Below, in pieces: positions 34,395 to 42,910 of a stretch of 64,000 nucleotides of DNA. How positions within the stretch are numbered: the stretch's first letter is position 1; every line of letters begins with the position of its first letter. Source of the DNA: Actinomycetes bacterium (GTDB lineage: Bacteria; Actinomycetota; Acidimicrobiia; Acidimicrobiales; Ilumatobacteraceae); NCBI GenBank assembly GCA_021414085.1, contig JAIOPC010000002.1, positions 62,001 through 126,000 of the forward strand, in the 5' to 3' direction. The notes below the pieces were generated by a model. That model was given only the letters and a program-made list of their open reading frames with translations, ran no database searches and was not told the DNA's origin. The translations under genes were made by a program, and so were the position numbers.

Positions 34395-34829
34395 TCAATC
34401 AGCCACGTTGACTTTGGCGGTGATCTTCGTTGGCGTGACGCGCACGACCATTTCTGGCGGCACTGAGTTGCGTTCGGCGTACTGGTCGGCGCGGTCGGCG
34501 CCCATGTAACGACCGCCGATGCGGCCCGCCCAATAACGCAGCGCTTCTGGATCGGTCGAGGTCGTCGCCCGACCCTCGACGGTGAGGAAACTGAACGGCG
34601 GCGTTTCGTCGTCGAAGCACAAGGCGACACGCGGATCGCGCAGGATCGCCTTGCCCTTCACCGTGTTGGCGGCCGTTTGAAAGACGATGTCATCGCCGTC
34701 GAGGTCGACCCACACCGGGGCGACGTGCGGCGAACCGTCGGCGCGTACGACGGCGAGCTTCGCGGTGCGGGCAGGCGTGGCGGAGATGAACTCCCGCCAC
34801 CAACCATCGGGAGCTGTCGTGTACGGCAT
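34395..34829 (-). CDS. PPOX-class F420-dependent oxidoreductase-like protein
   Basis: The 144-residue protein has the split-barrel flavin/F420 fold. It shows ARTAKLAVVRADGSPHVAPVW, DDIVFQTAANTVKGKAILRD, VALCFDDETPPFSFLTVEG and a long last helix region ending VVRVTPTKITA. The KxRN-like phosphate-binding position and HVAPVW are typical of actinobacterial F420-binding members that reduce small molecules. Substrate unknown. ATG 34829. It stands alone between two other minus-strand genes. Confidence 0.85.
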   Translation of the reverse strand: MPYTTAPDGWWREFISATPARTAKLAVVRADGSPHVAPVWVDLDGDDIVFQTAANTVKGKAILRDPRVALCFDDETPPFSFLTVEGRATTSTDPEALRYWAGRIGGRYMGADRADQYAERNSVPPEMVVRVTPTKITAKVNVAD

Positions 34830-34853
34830 GCAGCAGTTCTAGCCGTCAGGTCT

Positions 34854-35549
34854 CTACGTCGTTGGCCATCTCGGCGGCGGCCCAGCGGCAAATTTGCGCA
34901 TGCGGTCGCGTTCCTCGGGTGACATGTTGGGGTCGGTCAGTCGATGATCGACACACGCCGGGATCGCGCGCCGCGCGGCGACTTTGTCGACGCGGCTCAA
35001 GAACGCTTTCAGCATCACGCGCCGTCCGATGGGAACGATGAAGCGATCAATGCCACCGGCCGGCGGGGTCGCGCACGCGAACAGCACCCAGGTGTCGGCA
35101 ACATCGAACGCAGGATCACCCGCCGACGCGTTGGCCCAATCGATCACCATCGGACCATCGGGGGTCATCATCACATTCAGCGGATGAAGGTCGCGGTGCA
35201 CGATCCGATCGCCGGGCAACGGTGCGACTCGAAGGCCTGGTGGCGCCGGGATGCGATGCAGCTGCTCGTGCAGGTCGGCAAGCAGTCGAGCGGATCGCCT
35301 GATGGGGAATGGCGGCTTGCCCGCCGCCTCCATCATCGTCGGACCGGCAAGCCGATCCATGACGAGGTAACCCTCACCCGCGTCGTACACCGCGGGGCAC
35401 GGGTAGCCGTGCGATCGCACGTACTGCATGATCTCGGCCTCGGCGACCAACGATCGGCCGTCGCGCGCAACGCGCAGCACGCGACCCTCGCCATGTTCAA
35501 AGATCTCGCTGTCGCGCCCCTCTGCGAGCTTCGGTCCCTGCGGTTCCAC
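34854..35549 (-). CDS. aminoglycoside phosphotransferase (APH)-family kinase
   Basis: The 231-residue protein has a kinase-like fold. The Gly/Ser-poor N-lobe has ILRVAR-like VLRVARDGRSLVAEAEIM; the catalytic loop is HRDLHPLNVM with the Asp base; and the metal-binding Asp is in VIDWANASAGDPAFDVA. The family phosphorylates small molecules such as aminoglycosides, choline or sugars, and resistance should not be assumed. It lies 2 bp after the RHH gene, in an operon of three (35851-36042, 35552-35854 and this gene). Confidence 0.85.
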   Translation of the reverse strand: MEPQGPKLAEGRDSEIFEHGEGRVLRVARDGRSLVAEAEIMQYVRSHGYPCPAVYDAGEGYLVMDRLAGPTMMEAAGKPPFPIRRSARLLADLHEQLHRIPAPPGLRVAPLPGDRIVHRDLHPLNVMMTPDGPMVIDWANASAGDPAFDVADTWVLFACATPPAGGIDRFIVPIGRRVMLKAFLSRVDKVAARRAIPACVDHRLTDPNMSPEERDRMRKFAAGPPPRWPTT

Positions 35550-35551
35550 GC

Positions 35552-35854
35552 CTACGCGGCGCTCGTTGGAAGACGGCGGCGCATCTCGTCGAGAGCTGCG
35601 ATCGCGACATCGAGCGCTTCGCGCTCGGGCAACCGCGCCGGCTGCAACCCGTCGGTGAGCAGCTGTCGGGCTAGATGCGACACGGTTAGACCGCGTTCGG
35701 CCGCGACCTCCGCCAAGCGAGCGTGCATCGCGATCGGCAGCCGCAACGTGAGATGACGCATCCCGTCGTCGACGGGCTCCGGCAAGTCAGCAGGCCGCGT
35801 GAGTTTCTGACCCGTCTGCTCCTCAAGCCACTGAATGGCATCCATCGCCATCAT
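35552..35854 (-). CDS. ribbon-helix-helix (CopG-like) protein
   Basis: In this 100-residue protein RHLTLRLPIAMHARLAEVAAE is the strand and first helix, and TVSHLARQLLTDGL the second, of a ribbon-helix-helix DNA-binding dimer. It resembles HicB or CopG-type antitoxins, but no toxin-like gene is adjacent; the partner could be the short upstream protein. The start overlaps the upstream gene by 4 bp. Direct repeats ahead of the operon are a likely binding site. Confidence 0.8.
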   Translation of the reverse strand: MMAMDAIQWLEEQTGQKLTRPADLPEPVDDGMRHLTLRLPIAMHARLAEVAAERGLTVSHLARQLLTDGLQPARLPEREALDVAIAALDEMRRRLPTSAA

Positions 35855-36042
35855 TCCCCTCTCGTTTCGCGCAATGCATCCCTTAGAACAAACGCAATGC
35901 TGACTGCATGCGACCTGTTGGGTTCCATCTCGCCGGTCCCGTCTATCAACGCACGTAGCGACGTGAACAGCTTGACCAAAGCCTTGTGCGATAGATGAAC
36001 ACCGTCAGCCGGCAACCAGTCAAGGTCATCCGGTTCGCTCAC
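35851..36042 (-). CDS. short hypothetical protein, first gene of RHH operon
   Basis: The 63-residue protein is read from GTG 36042 (a GTG at 36060 is the outer limit). It is acidic at first (VSEPDDLDWLPADG), then has two helices (HKALVKLFTSLRALIDG, and one with RSHAVSIAFVLRDAL). Family unknown. Its stop overlaps the RHH start (ATGA), so the two are coupled and may form a small regulatory or toxin-antitoxin-like pair. Two direct repeats sit immediately upstream of the chosen start. Confidence 0.5.
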   Translation of the reverse strand: MSEPDDLDWLPADGVHLSHKALVKLFTSLRALIDGTGEMEPNRSHAVSIAFVLRDALRETRGE

Positions 36043-36060
36043 TGTAACACGCTGTAACAC
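36043..36060 (-). promoter_or_regulatory. two direct repeats with 10-bp period, probable RHH operator
   Basis: GTGTTACA occurs twice in the minus sense (36060-36053 and 36050-36043), spaced so that copies repeat every 10 bp. It lies directly before the GTG start of the operon that encodes a ribbon-helix-helix protein. Such helical-turn spacing suits cooperative binding of RHH dimers. Confidence 0.55.
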
Positions 36061-36143
36061 ATTGGGGACCCCAATCGATCGTTGGATCTGATGGGGACAC
36101 CGGTCCCAATGTGCGGACTAGCCGCTGTCGGCAACATAGCGTC

Positions 36144-36484
36144 TTCACCCGCGACTTCGCGCGCAACATCGGCGCCGAGATCATGGGGCGCAACAAGTTC
36201 GGCCCGCAGCGCGGCCCGTGGGAGAACCTCGATTGGCAGGGCTGGTGGGGCGACAACCCGCCGTTCCACACTCCCGTGTTCGTGCTCACGCACCATCCAC
36301 GCCCCAGCTTCACGCTCGCCGACACCACGTTCCGCTTCATCAACGCCACACCGGCCGAAGCGTTGCAACAGGCCAAGGCCGCGAACGGTTGTGGACGTCG
36401 CCCGACGAATTGCTCGATCGCCTCCACCTCGAGCGCGTGCCAAGCCCCAGCGGTGTGACGCACCACATCTTCTGGCGGCGCTGA
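36144..36484 (+). pseudogene. remnant of a RibD/DHFR-type reductase gene
   Basis: The first frame (36144-36386) encodes FTRDFARNIGAEIMGRNKFG, then WWGDNPPFHTPVFVLTHHPR and AEALQQAKAAN. This is the middle of the dihydrofolate-reductase-like family that includes the RibD C-terminal domain. A second frame then gives ERLWTSPDELLDRLHLERVP and ends VTHHIFWRR, which is the family's C-terminal end. The N-terminal strands and about 40 residues in between are missing, and the two pieces are out of frame, so the gene is dead by an N-terminal truncation plus an internal deletion. Confidence 0.7.
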
Positions 36485-36496
36485 ACGACTGACGCG

Positions 36497-36584
36497 GGTT
36501 GGGCGCGAAACCATGCCGCGGCCGACCTCATACGCGCCCGTGGGCGCGGGAGCGGCCGCTGCTGACATCAAATCGCGCCCAACC
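36497..36584. repeat. 88-bp element of three nested inverted repeats
   Basis: The outer arms are 12 bp (36497-36508 with 36573-36584), the middle arms 7 bp (GCGGCCG 36518-36524 with CGGCCGC 36553-36559) and the inner arms 7 bp with a 2-nt loop (36533-36539 with 36542-36548). All are perfect and concentric. It begins 10 bp beyond the stop of the oxidoreductase operon, so it may fold in its 3' mRNA as a terminator or stabiliser. A REP-like element is another possibility. Confidence 0.7.
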
Positions 36585-36594
36585 AACCGCGGCG

Positions 36595-38031
36595 CTAGCG
36601 AGTTGCGAGTTCGGCCGCCATGCTCGCACCCCGCTCGAACGCCTGCTCGTTGAGTTCGACCAGGGCTCGCTTACCGCGGAGCGCGCTGCGTATCGCCGCG
36701 AGGAACGTCTCCTTCGGAAAGAGCTGAGTGACACCCTGCAGCGCGCCGAGGGCCACCACGTTCTTGACAAGCACCGACCCGAGCTCGTTCGCAATCTCGG
36801 CGAAGGGCACGCCGACGACGCGCACACCATCCGTCAGCGTGTCGGGCAACGTCGTGATCACTGAGCTGTCGTAGATGATGGTGCCGCCGGTGCGCACGCT
36901 CGGGCCGAACTTGGCGAGGCTGGGAGCGTTGAACGCCACCAACACATGGGGATGCGGGGCCGCCGGCGACAGCACCTCGTTCAGCGCGACATGCACGTCG
37001 GCGTACGAGGTACCACCGCGCGATTCCGGTCCGTAGCTGGGGATGTGGGTCGAGTCGAAGCCCTCGCTGATAGCGGCGCGGGTGATGAGCATCGCCGTTG
37101 TCTGTGCACCGTCGCCGCCAGCGCCCGCCAGCTTGAAACTGATGTCCTCCGCATCGAGGTGCAACGGAAACGTGGTCGCGTACCGTTCCGGCCGTTCGGT
37201 CGTCGTGCCCAGCGCAGCCAGCGTTCGCTCGGGATCAAAGGTCGGTGTCGGGAAGGGCGGGTAGCCGGGGCCGTCGGTGACGTCTTTCTTCACGCCCAAC
37301 GGGAACACCGGCTCCATGCTTTCGCGCACCCAGGCCTCGGCGGCTTCGGGTTCCAGGTTGAGGTGGATCGGGCACTCGGACAGCACCTCGATCAGCGCGA
37401 AACCGGTGCCGTTGACTTGCAGCTCGAGCGCCTTCTTGATCGCGCGCTTGGCATGCGTGCGGCGGCGGTTGTCGTACAACGCGACGCGCTCGACGAAGAC
37501 GGGGCCGTCGAGTCCGGCAATCAGCTCGGCGACCTTCAACGGTTGTCCGGCGAACAACGTGCGGCCGGTCGGTGTGGTCGTCGTCGGCTGACCGATCAGC
37601 GTTGTCGGTGCCATCTGTCCGCCGGTCATTCCGAAAGTGGCGTTGTTGACGAAGATCACCGTCATCGGAATGCCCATCTGCGCGGTGCTGATGATCTCGG
37701 CCAGTCCGATCGACGCTAAGTCGCCGTCGCCCTGATAGCTGATGACGATCGAATCGGGGTTGGCAGTCTTGTGACCGATGCCGACAGCCGGCGCGCGACC
37801 ATGCGCAGCTTGCGTGTTGCCAACGTCGAAGTAGTAATAGCTGAACACGGCGCACCCGACAGGCGACACGAGCACAGTGCGATCCTTCACACCGAGTTCA
37901 TCGATGGCTTCGGCAAGATACTTCTGCACCAAGCCGTGGCCGCAGCCCGGACAGTAAGTGGTCGCGTGCGCATTGATCCCTTCGGCATGGTCGTGACGCT
38001 CGAACTGGCGAAAGAAAACTGACGATGGCAT
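36595..38031 (-). CDS. 2-oxoacid:ferredoxin oxidoreductase, fused beta and gamma subunits
   Basis: In this 478-residue protein the N-terminal half (about 1-270) is the beta, thiamine-diphosphate subunit: YCPGCGHGLVQKYLAEAI, SYQGDGDLASIGLAEII (the GDG...metal/TPP motif) and VNNATFGMTGGQMAPTT. The C-terminal half (about 290-478) is the gamma subunit: FKLAGAGGDGAQTTAMLITR, SYGPESRGGTSYADV and VVALGALQGVTQLFP. The complex oxidatively decarboxylates a 2-oxoacid to acyl-CoA and reduced ferredoxin. It follows the alpha gene with a TGATG overlap. A branched-chain or aromatic 2-oxoacid substrate is plausible but not shown. Confidence 0.93.
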   Translation of the reverse strand: MPSSVFFRQFERHDHAEGINAHATTYCPGCGHGLVQKYLAEAIDELGVKDRTVLVSPVGCAVFSYYYFDVGNTQAAHGRAPAVGIGHKTANPDSIVISYQGDGDLASIGLAEIISTAQMGIPMTVIFVNNATFGMTGGQMAPTTLIGQPTTTTPTGRTLFAGQPLKVAELIAGLDGPVFVERVALYDNRRRTHAKRAIKKALELQVNGTGFALIEVLSECPIHLNLEPEAAEAWVRESMEPVFPLGVKKDVTDGPGYPPFPTPTFDPERTLAALGTTTERPERYATTFPLHLDAEDISFKLAGAGGDGAQTTAMLITRAAISEGFDSTHIPSYGPESRGGTSYADVHVALNEVLSPAAPHPHVLVAFNAPSLAKFGPSVRTGGTIIYDSSVITTLPDTLTDGVRVVGVPFAEIANELGSVLVKNVVALGALQGVTQLFPKETFLAAIRSALRGKRALVELNEQAFERGASMAAELATR

Positions 38032-39458
38032 CAGTGCACCCCCTGCATGCTCAGCACGTATTCCAGGCCCATCACGTGTTCAACAATCTCGGCCTGCGAC
38101 GGCAACACCCCACCCTGGCGACGCACGTGACTGATCTCTGGAGCGAACAAGTCGGCGTGGCTGAGGGCCAAGCGCATCTCGTCCTCCAACTGACCGCTGC
38201 TCGCTTCGACCACGACGAGGTGGCGTGCGCGATGTGTCACCTGACGCAGCGCATCGATCGGGAACGGCCACAACGTGATCGGGCGGAACAACCCGACCGA
38301 CACACCCTTGTCACGCAACTCCTTGACCGCACCCTTCGCCAGTTGCGCTGGAGTGTTGCACGCGACGAGCACGACGTCGGCGTCGTCGCAGCGGTGCAGG
38401 TCGGCGCGCTGCTCTTCGGCCGCCATCTGCGCGTACTTCGCGTCGAGGGCTTGGTTGTGACGCTCGAGCCCGGCCTCCGACAGTTCGATGGAACAGATCA
38501 GGTTGCCGCGATGCGAGTGGTCGCCATAGACAGCCCACTCGGGGATGCCGGGCACAACCATGTGATCGGGCAGGCGCACCTTGCCAGTCATTTGGCCGAG
38601 ATAGCCGTCGCCGAGAATCACCACCGGGTTCCGATACTTGAACGCCAACTCGAATGAGAGCATCGCGAGGTCGAGCATCTCCTGCGGGGTTGCAGGTGCC
38701 AGCACGATCGCGTGCGTGTTGCCATGGCCAAGACCGCGGCAGGCCAGCTTGATGTCGGCTTGCTCGGGTCCGATGTTGCCCAACCCAGGCCCGCCGCGCA
38801 TGATGTTCACGAAGACCGCCGGCACCTCCGCGCCGATCATGTACGACATCCCTTCCAGCATGAGACTGAAACCAGGCGAGCTGGTGAAGGTGATGCACCG
38901 CTTCCCCGCCCCTCCCGCGCCGTACATCATGTTGACGGTGGCGATCTCGCTGACCGCTTGCACGAACACGCCGTCGAGCATCGGCTGCACCTTCGCCATC
39001 ATCTCGGCACCCTCGGTGGACGGCGTGATCGGGTAGCCGAAGACGTGCCGACATCCAGCGAGGACCGCGCCGACCGCCGCCGCGTACGTGCCCTTCACGA
39101 TGAGCGGCGCGCGTTCTGACAACGCGACCGTGCTGTCGGGCCACGGCTCGGGTATCGGTGCGTCGTAGGGCCGGGGGCCATTCAGCTCGGCGGGATCGAC
39201 CAACTCGAACGCGGCCTCCTCACCCTCCGGTCGCAGACCGAACGGTTCCGGACACGCGTCGATGCACAGCCCGCAGCTGTTGCAGCGCTCGAGGTCGAGC
39301 GCGATCGGGACGAGGCCGGTGATCGGATTGATCTCGGTGCCCAGTGTGATGCAGTCCCTTGTGCACGCATCAAGGCAGCGGCCGCAGCCCTTGCAGAACT
39401 CGGGCACCACGAAGGGCGGATGCTTGTGAGCTGTCTTGTTCTCGACAATGTCGGTCAT
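38031..39458 (-). CDS. 2-oxoacid:ferredoxin oxidoreductase, alpha subunit with N-terminal ferredoxin domain
   Basis: The 475-residue protein starts at ATG 39458 (GGAGGTGAT 5 nt upstream); an open frame to 39833 was rejected. Residues about 10-70 hold two 4Fe-4S motifs, CKGCGRCLDACTRDC and CNSCGLCIDACPEPF. The alpha domain (about 110-475) has HVFGYPITPSTEGAEMMAK, SPGFSLMLEGMSYMIGAEVP and IMRGGPGLGNIG. It provides the pyruvate/2-oxoacid-binding and electron-transfer parts, paired with the beta-gamma fusion downstream. The divergent acyl-CoA synthetase starts 60 bp away, which suggests shared control. Confidence 0.94.
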   Translation of the reverse strand: MTDIVENKTAHKHPPFVVPEFCKGCGRCLDACTRDCITLGTEINPITGLVPIALDLERCNSCGLCIDACPEPFGLRPEGEEAAFELVDPAELNGPRPYDAPIPEPWPDSTVALSERAPLIVKGTYAAAVGAVLAGCRHVFGYPITPSTEGAEMMAKVQPMLDGVFVQAVSEIATVNMMYGAGGAGKRCITFTSSPGFSLMLEGMSYMIGAEVPAVFVNIMRGGPGLGNIGPEQADIKLACRGLGHGNTHAIVLAPATPQEMLDLAMLSFELAFKYRNPVVILGDGYLGQMTGKVRLPDHMVVPGIPEWAVYGDHSHRGNLICSIELSEAGLERHNQALDAKYAQMAAEEQRADLHRCDDADVVLVACNTPAQLAKGAVKELRDKGVSVGLFRPITLWPFPIDALRQVTHRARHLVVVEASSGQLEDEMRLALSHADLFAPEISHVRRQGGVLPSQAEIVEHVMGLEYVLSMQGVH

Positions 39459-39518
39459 GGCATCACCTCCAATTCGCGATTGATTTTCGGCTGAACTGCA
39501 CTCACCGACTAGGGCCTT

Positions 39519-41663
39519 GTGGCCATACCTCAGATTGCCGGCGATGACGAAACTGGTGACATGGAGAAGGGGTTGCGCCCAGCGCTCGACGGCTTCAGCT
39601 CGCCGCGCGCGATCGCGGTCGTTGGTGCCAGCAGCGACCCGACGACGATTGCCGGACTGCTCTTCGCCAACCTGGTCGACAGCGGCTTCGGCGGCGTCGT
39701 GCTGCCCATCAACCCGCACCACACGGAGGTGCGCGGCATCCGCGCGTATGCGGATCTCGCCTCCTGCCCGACCACGCCCGATCTCGTCGTCGTCTGTGTG
39801 CCGGCCGACGCGGTCATCGACGTGGTCGCGCAAGCAGGTGACTTCGGTGTGGGGGCGGTGTGCGTGATATCGGCCGGGTTCGCGGAAGTCGGCCCGCAGG
39901 GCGCAGCGCGCCAGGCGCGCCTAGTCGCGACCGCGCGCGAACGAGGGGTGCGGTTGGTGGGGCCCAACTGCACGGGAATCCTCGGCGGCGTCGGCGAGGG
40001 GCGGTTCAACGCCACCTTCAGTCGCACATTGCCCGCTGCTGGCGGCGCGTTCTTGCTGAGCCAGTCGGGTGCGGTCGGGTTAGCCGTGCTCGAGGCCGCC
40101 GACGCGCGCGGTCTCGGCATCGGCGCGTTCGTATCGATCGGCAACGCCGCCGACGTGTCGACCAACGACCTCTTGCGCTACTGGGAAGACGAGTCCGCGG
40201 CGGACGTGATCTTGCTGTACCTCGAATCGATCCCCGGGCCCGCATCGTTCCTGCGCGTCGCGCAACGCCTCGGCAGGCGCGTGCCGATCGTCGCGGTCAA
40301 GGCCGGGCGCACGGTGGCCGGCCGCCGCGGGGCCGCATCGCACACGGCAGCGCTGTCGGGCGGCGACGTCGGCGTCGACGCGCTGCTGCACCAAGCGGGC
40401 GTGATCCGCGCCGGGTCGATCGATGAGATGCTCGACCTGGCGACGATGTTGAGTTGCACGCGGCGATACAGCGGACGCCGAGTCGCGATCGTCACCAACG
40501 GCGGTGGGCCGGGGATTCTGGCGGCCGACGCGTGCGAAGCCAACGGGCTGGAAGTCCCCGAACTGGCTGCGTCGACCGCCGCGCAGTTGCGCGCGTTACT
40601 CGCGCCCGAGGCGAGCGTGGCCAACCCCGTCGACATGATCGCCAGTGCCACCGCCGCGCAGTACGGGCAGGTCACGCGCATCGTGGGAGCCGAGTCGGAT
40701 GTGGATGCCGTGATGGTGTTGTTCAACACACCACTGATCACCCGGGCGGTGGAGGTCGCCGACGAAATGATCGCCGCCCGCGCCGTGTTGGCCGACGACG
40801 TCGCGCTCGTCGGTGTGTTCATGAATCGCGACGGAGCTCCCGCCACGCTGCACGCGGCCGGTATTGCTTCGTTCACGTCGCCCGAGAACGCGTCCCGCGC
40901 ACTCGCGCGCGCGATCGCTTGGGATGAACGCCGGCGCCGACCGGAAGGCACGATCCCGCGACCGGCCTTCGACGTCGCTCAGGCACGCCGCATCGTGAAC
41001 ACCGCTGCCAGTACTGGCGAAGGATGGCTGGACACAGTGACAGTCGCGGCGCTTCTCGATGCATGCGGTATCGCGTCGGTTCGCAGTCGACTGGTGTCCA
41101 CGCCGGAGGAAGCCGAGCAGGCACAAATCGACTTCGGCGGAACCGTCGTGATCAAGGCGGCGGCGGCAATTCACAAGAGCGACGTCGGTGGCGTACGCAC
41201 CGGCATCACCACCGCCTTAGATGCCGCGGCGGCGGTGCGCGCGATCCGCTTGGCCCTCGTCGACGCTGGTCTGCCCGACGCCGCCGACAAGTTCCTGGTG
41301 CAAGAGCAGATCAGCTCGGGACTCGAGATGATCGTCGGCGTCAACCGCGATCCGCTCGTCGGGCCACTCGTCGTCGTCGGCCGCGGCGGCACCGCCGTCG
41401 AGGTGCTGAACGACGTCGCGGTGCGCGTCGCCCCGCTGACGGATCACGACGTCGACGAGATGGTCGAGACGCTGCGCTCCTATCCCCTACTCACCGGCTA
41501 CCGCGGAGCCGCGGCGCTCGACGTCGCCGCCCTGCGTGATGTGCTGCACCGCATCTCGACCCTGGTCGCGGAGATCCCCGAGATCGCCGAGATCGACCTC
41601 AACCCCATCTTCGTGCTCGAACACGGTGTCGCCATCGCCGACGCCCGCATCCGCCGCACCTAG
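39519..41663 (+). CDS. ADP-forming acyl-CoA synthetase, fused alpha-beta
   Basis: The 714-residue protein starts at GTG 39519; ATG 39561 is an alternative. The CoA-binding domain (AVVGASSDPTTIAG) is followed by succinyl-CoA-ligase-like domains with the phospho-His in ASHTAALSGG. The ATP-grasp part at the C terminus has TVVIKAAAAIHKSDVGGVRTG, EQISSGLEMIVGVNRDPLVGPL and EIDLNPIFV. It converts acyl-CoA plus ADP and phosphate into the acid plus ATP. Together with the divergent oxidoreductase this makes a 2-oxoacid-to-acid route that conserves energy at the substrate level. It overlaps the convergent DUF1801 gene by 4 bp. Confidence 0.93.
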   Translation: MAIPQIAGDDETGDMEKGLRPALDGFSSPRAIAVVGASSDPTTIAGLLFANLVDSGFGGVVLPINPHHTEVRGIRAYADLASCPTTPDLVVVCVPADAVIDVVAQAGDFGVGAVCVISAGFAEVGPQGAARQARLVATARERGVRLVGPNCTGILGGVGEGRFNATFSRTLPAAGGAFLLSQSGAVGLAVLEAADARGLGIGAFVSIGNAADVSTNDLLRYWEDESAADVILLYLESIPGPASFLRVAQRLGRRVPIVAVKAGRTVAGRRGAASHTAALSGGDVGVDALLHQAGVIRAGSIDEMLDLATMLSCTRRYSGRRVAIVTNGGGPGILAADACEANGLEVPELAASTAAQLRALLAPEASVANPVDMIASATAAQYGQVTRIVGAESDVDAVMVLFNTPLITRAVEVADEMIAARAVLADDVALVGVFMNRDGAPATLHAAGIASFTSPENASRALARAIAWDERRRRPEGTIPRPAFDVAQARRIVNTAASTGEGWLDTVTVAALLDACGIASVRSRLVSTPEEAEQAQIDFGGTVVIKAAAAIHKSDVGGVRTGITTALDAAAAVRAIRLALVDAGLPDAADKFLVQEQISSGLEMIVGVNRDPLVGPLVVVGRGGTAVEVLNDVAVRVAPLTDHDVDEMVETLRSYPLLTGYRGAAALDVAALRDVLHRISTLVAEIPEIAEIDLNPIFVLEHGVAIADARIRRT

Positions 41664-42010
41664 GCGGCGATTTCTTTCAGGCGTGCGCGCACGAGCTTTC
41701 GCACCAGCGTCTTCGGCAGTGGCCGATCAATCGGGAACTGCAACGTGCCCTTCGACGACGCGCTGCACCACGAGGGGATGCCGTCGATTTCGCTCAAGAC
41801 ACTTCCGCTGTGCGGGAAGTACGAGCAGTGCTGCTTGAACCCTTCGAAACCCGCCACCCCTTTTCCGTCGACCTTGAAGCACGGCATGTTGTAGCTGATG
41901 CATTCCTCGGCGTCGGGCAGCAAGTCGCGCAGCACTACCAACAACGCGGTCAACGTGTCGCGTTGCGGCTGCGGAAGCTTCGCGAGATGGGCATCGATCG
42001 GCTTGGCCAC
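41660..42010 (-). CDS. DUF1801 (YdhG-like) domain protein
   Basis: The 116-residue protein is read from GTG 42010 with GAGGG upstream; the open frame to 42349 is a shadow of the next gene. It shows VAKPIDAHLAKLPQPQRDTL, AEECISYNMPCFKVDGKGVAG, HCSYFPHSGSVLSEID, and the basic end PLPKTLVRKLVRARLKEIA. This fold is common and small but has no firm biochemical role. It lies 10 bp after the luciferase-like gene, probably in one transcript. Confidence 0.88.
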   Translation of the reverse strand: MAKPIDAHLAKLPQPQRDTLTALLVVLRDLLPDAEECISYNMPCFKVDGKGVAGFEGFKQHCSYFPHSGSVLSEIDGIPSWCSASSKGTLQFPIDRPLPKTLVRKLVRARLKEIAA

Positions 42011-42020
42011 TGCACGTCCC

Positions 42021-42833
42021 TCAGCGAGAGCGGTTGACTTCGTCGCGCCATGCCAACCATTGCTCGCCGGCCGCGACGTTCCAGTCGGGTCCGTTGAACC
42101 CGAGCGTGAATTGTGTGAAGCCCATCTCCAGCAACTCCGGCGCGTCGTTCGCAAGGAATCCATCCACGTCTTCTGGTTCGACACCAAGACCCATCTCGAT
42201 CTCGTCGATCGATCGCCCGACATCGGCGCAGTGCCCCTGCAACGCAGCCAGTGGTTCGCGCAGGTCGTCGGCCTTGCCGGGGAACAGCGCATGCCACCCA
42301 TCGGCGTACTCGGCCACAAGGCGCAAGGTGCGCCGCAGACCAGTACCACCGATCAGCACCGGCACCTTGCGCGTGGGCGGCGGTTGCAGGCGCGCGAAGC
42401 GCGACGCGATTCGTTGCAACGACTCTTCGAGCGCATCGATGCGCCCACCGGCGCTACCGAACGGGTAGCCGTACTCGTCGAAGTCCTTTTCGAACCAACC
42501 CGACCCGACGCCCAACAGCACTCGCCCAGGCGCGATGTGATCGATGGTGCGAATCATGTCGGCGAGCAAATCGGGGTTGCGGTACGCGGTGCACGTCACC
42601 AACGTGCCGAGCTCGATGCGCGTGGTGCGCGCCGCCCACGCTGCCAGCACGGTCATTGCCTCGAAGTGATCCCCATCTGCCGCGCCGTACAGCGGGTAGA
42701 AGTGATCCCAGTTGTAAACGATGTCGTAACCACGCTCTTCTGCCGCCACCGCCCCATCGAGTAGCTGGCGCATCGCGCCATGTTGCGGATGAAGTTGTGC
42801 GGCAATGCGCACCGGACGACGAGTAGCGCTCAT
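42021..42833 (-). CDS. luciferase-like F420-dependent oxidoreductase
   Basis: The 270-residue protein starts at ATG 42833, the start supported by the family opening RRPVRIAAQLHPQHGAMRQL. It is a TIM-barrel LLM-class protein: IVYNWDHFYPLYG, TRIELGTLVTCTAYRNPDLLADMI, GRVLLGVGSGWFEKDFDEYG and VPVLIGGTGLRRTLRLVAEY are typical of the F420-binding actinobacterial subgroup. The substrate is unknown. It pairs with the DUF1801 gene downstream. Confidence 0.88.
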   Translation of the reverse strand: MSATRRPVRIAAQLHPQHGAMRQLLDGAVAAEERGYDIVYNWDHFYPLYGAADGDHFEAMTVLAAWAARTTRIELGTLVTCTAYRNPDLLADMIRTIDHIAPGRVLLGVGSGWFEKDFDEYGYPFGSAGGRIDALEESLQRIASRFARLQPPPTRKVPVLIGGTGLRRTLRLVAEYADGWHALFPGKADDLREPLAALQGHCADVGRSIDEIEMGLGVEPEDVDGFLANDAPELLEMGFTQFTLGFNGPDWNVAAGEQWLAWRDEVNRSR

Positions 42834-42910
42834 GGGCTTATTCAATCTGGCGCGGTCAGGCAGACGCCGGGACATAAGTCCCAAGAGGCCCGTCGAGCGC
42901 TGAACCCCGA

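Noticed and set aside
34854-35549. Aminoglycoside resistance gene
   Set aside because: Only the general APH kinase motifs are present; most family members in actinobacteria act on other small molecules, so resistance cannot be claimed.
39459-39833. Extension of the oxidoreductase alpha subunit
   Set aside because: It runs opposite the acyl-CoA synthetase start and lacks motifs; GGAGGTGAT before ATG 39458 fixes the start.
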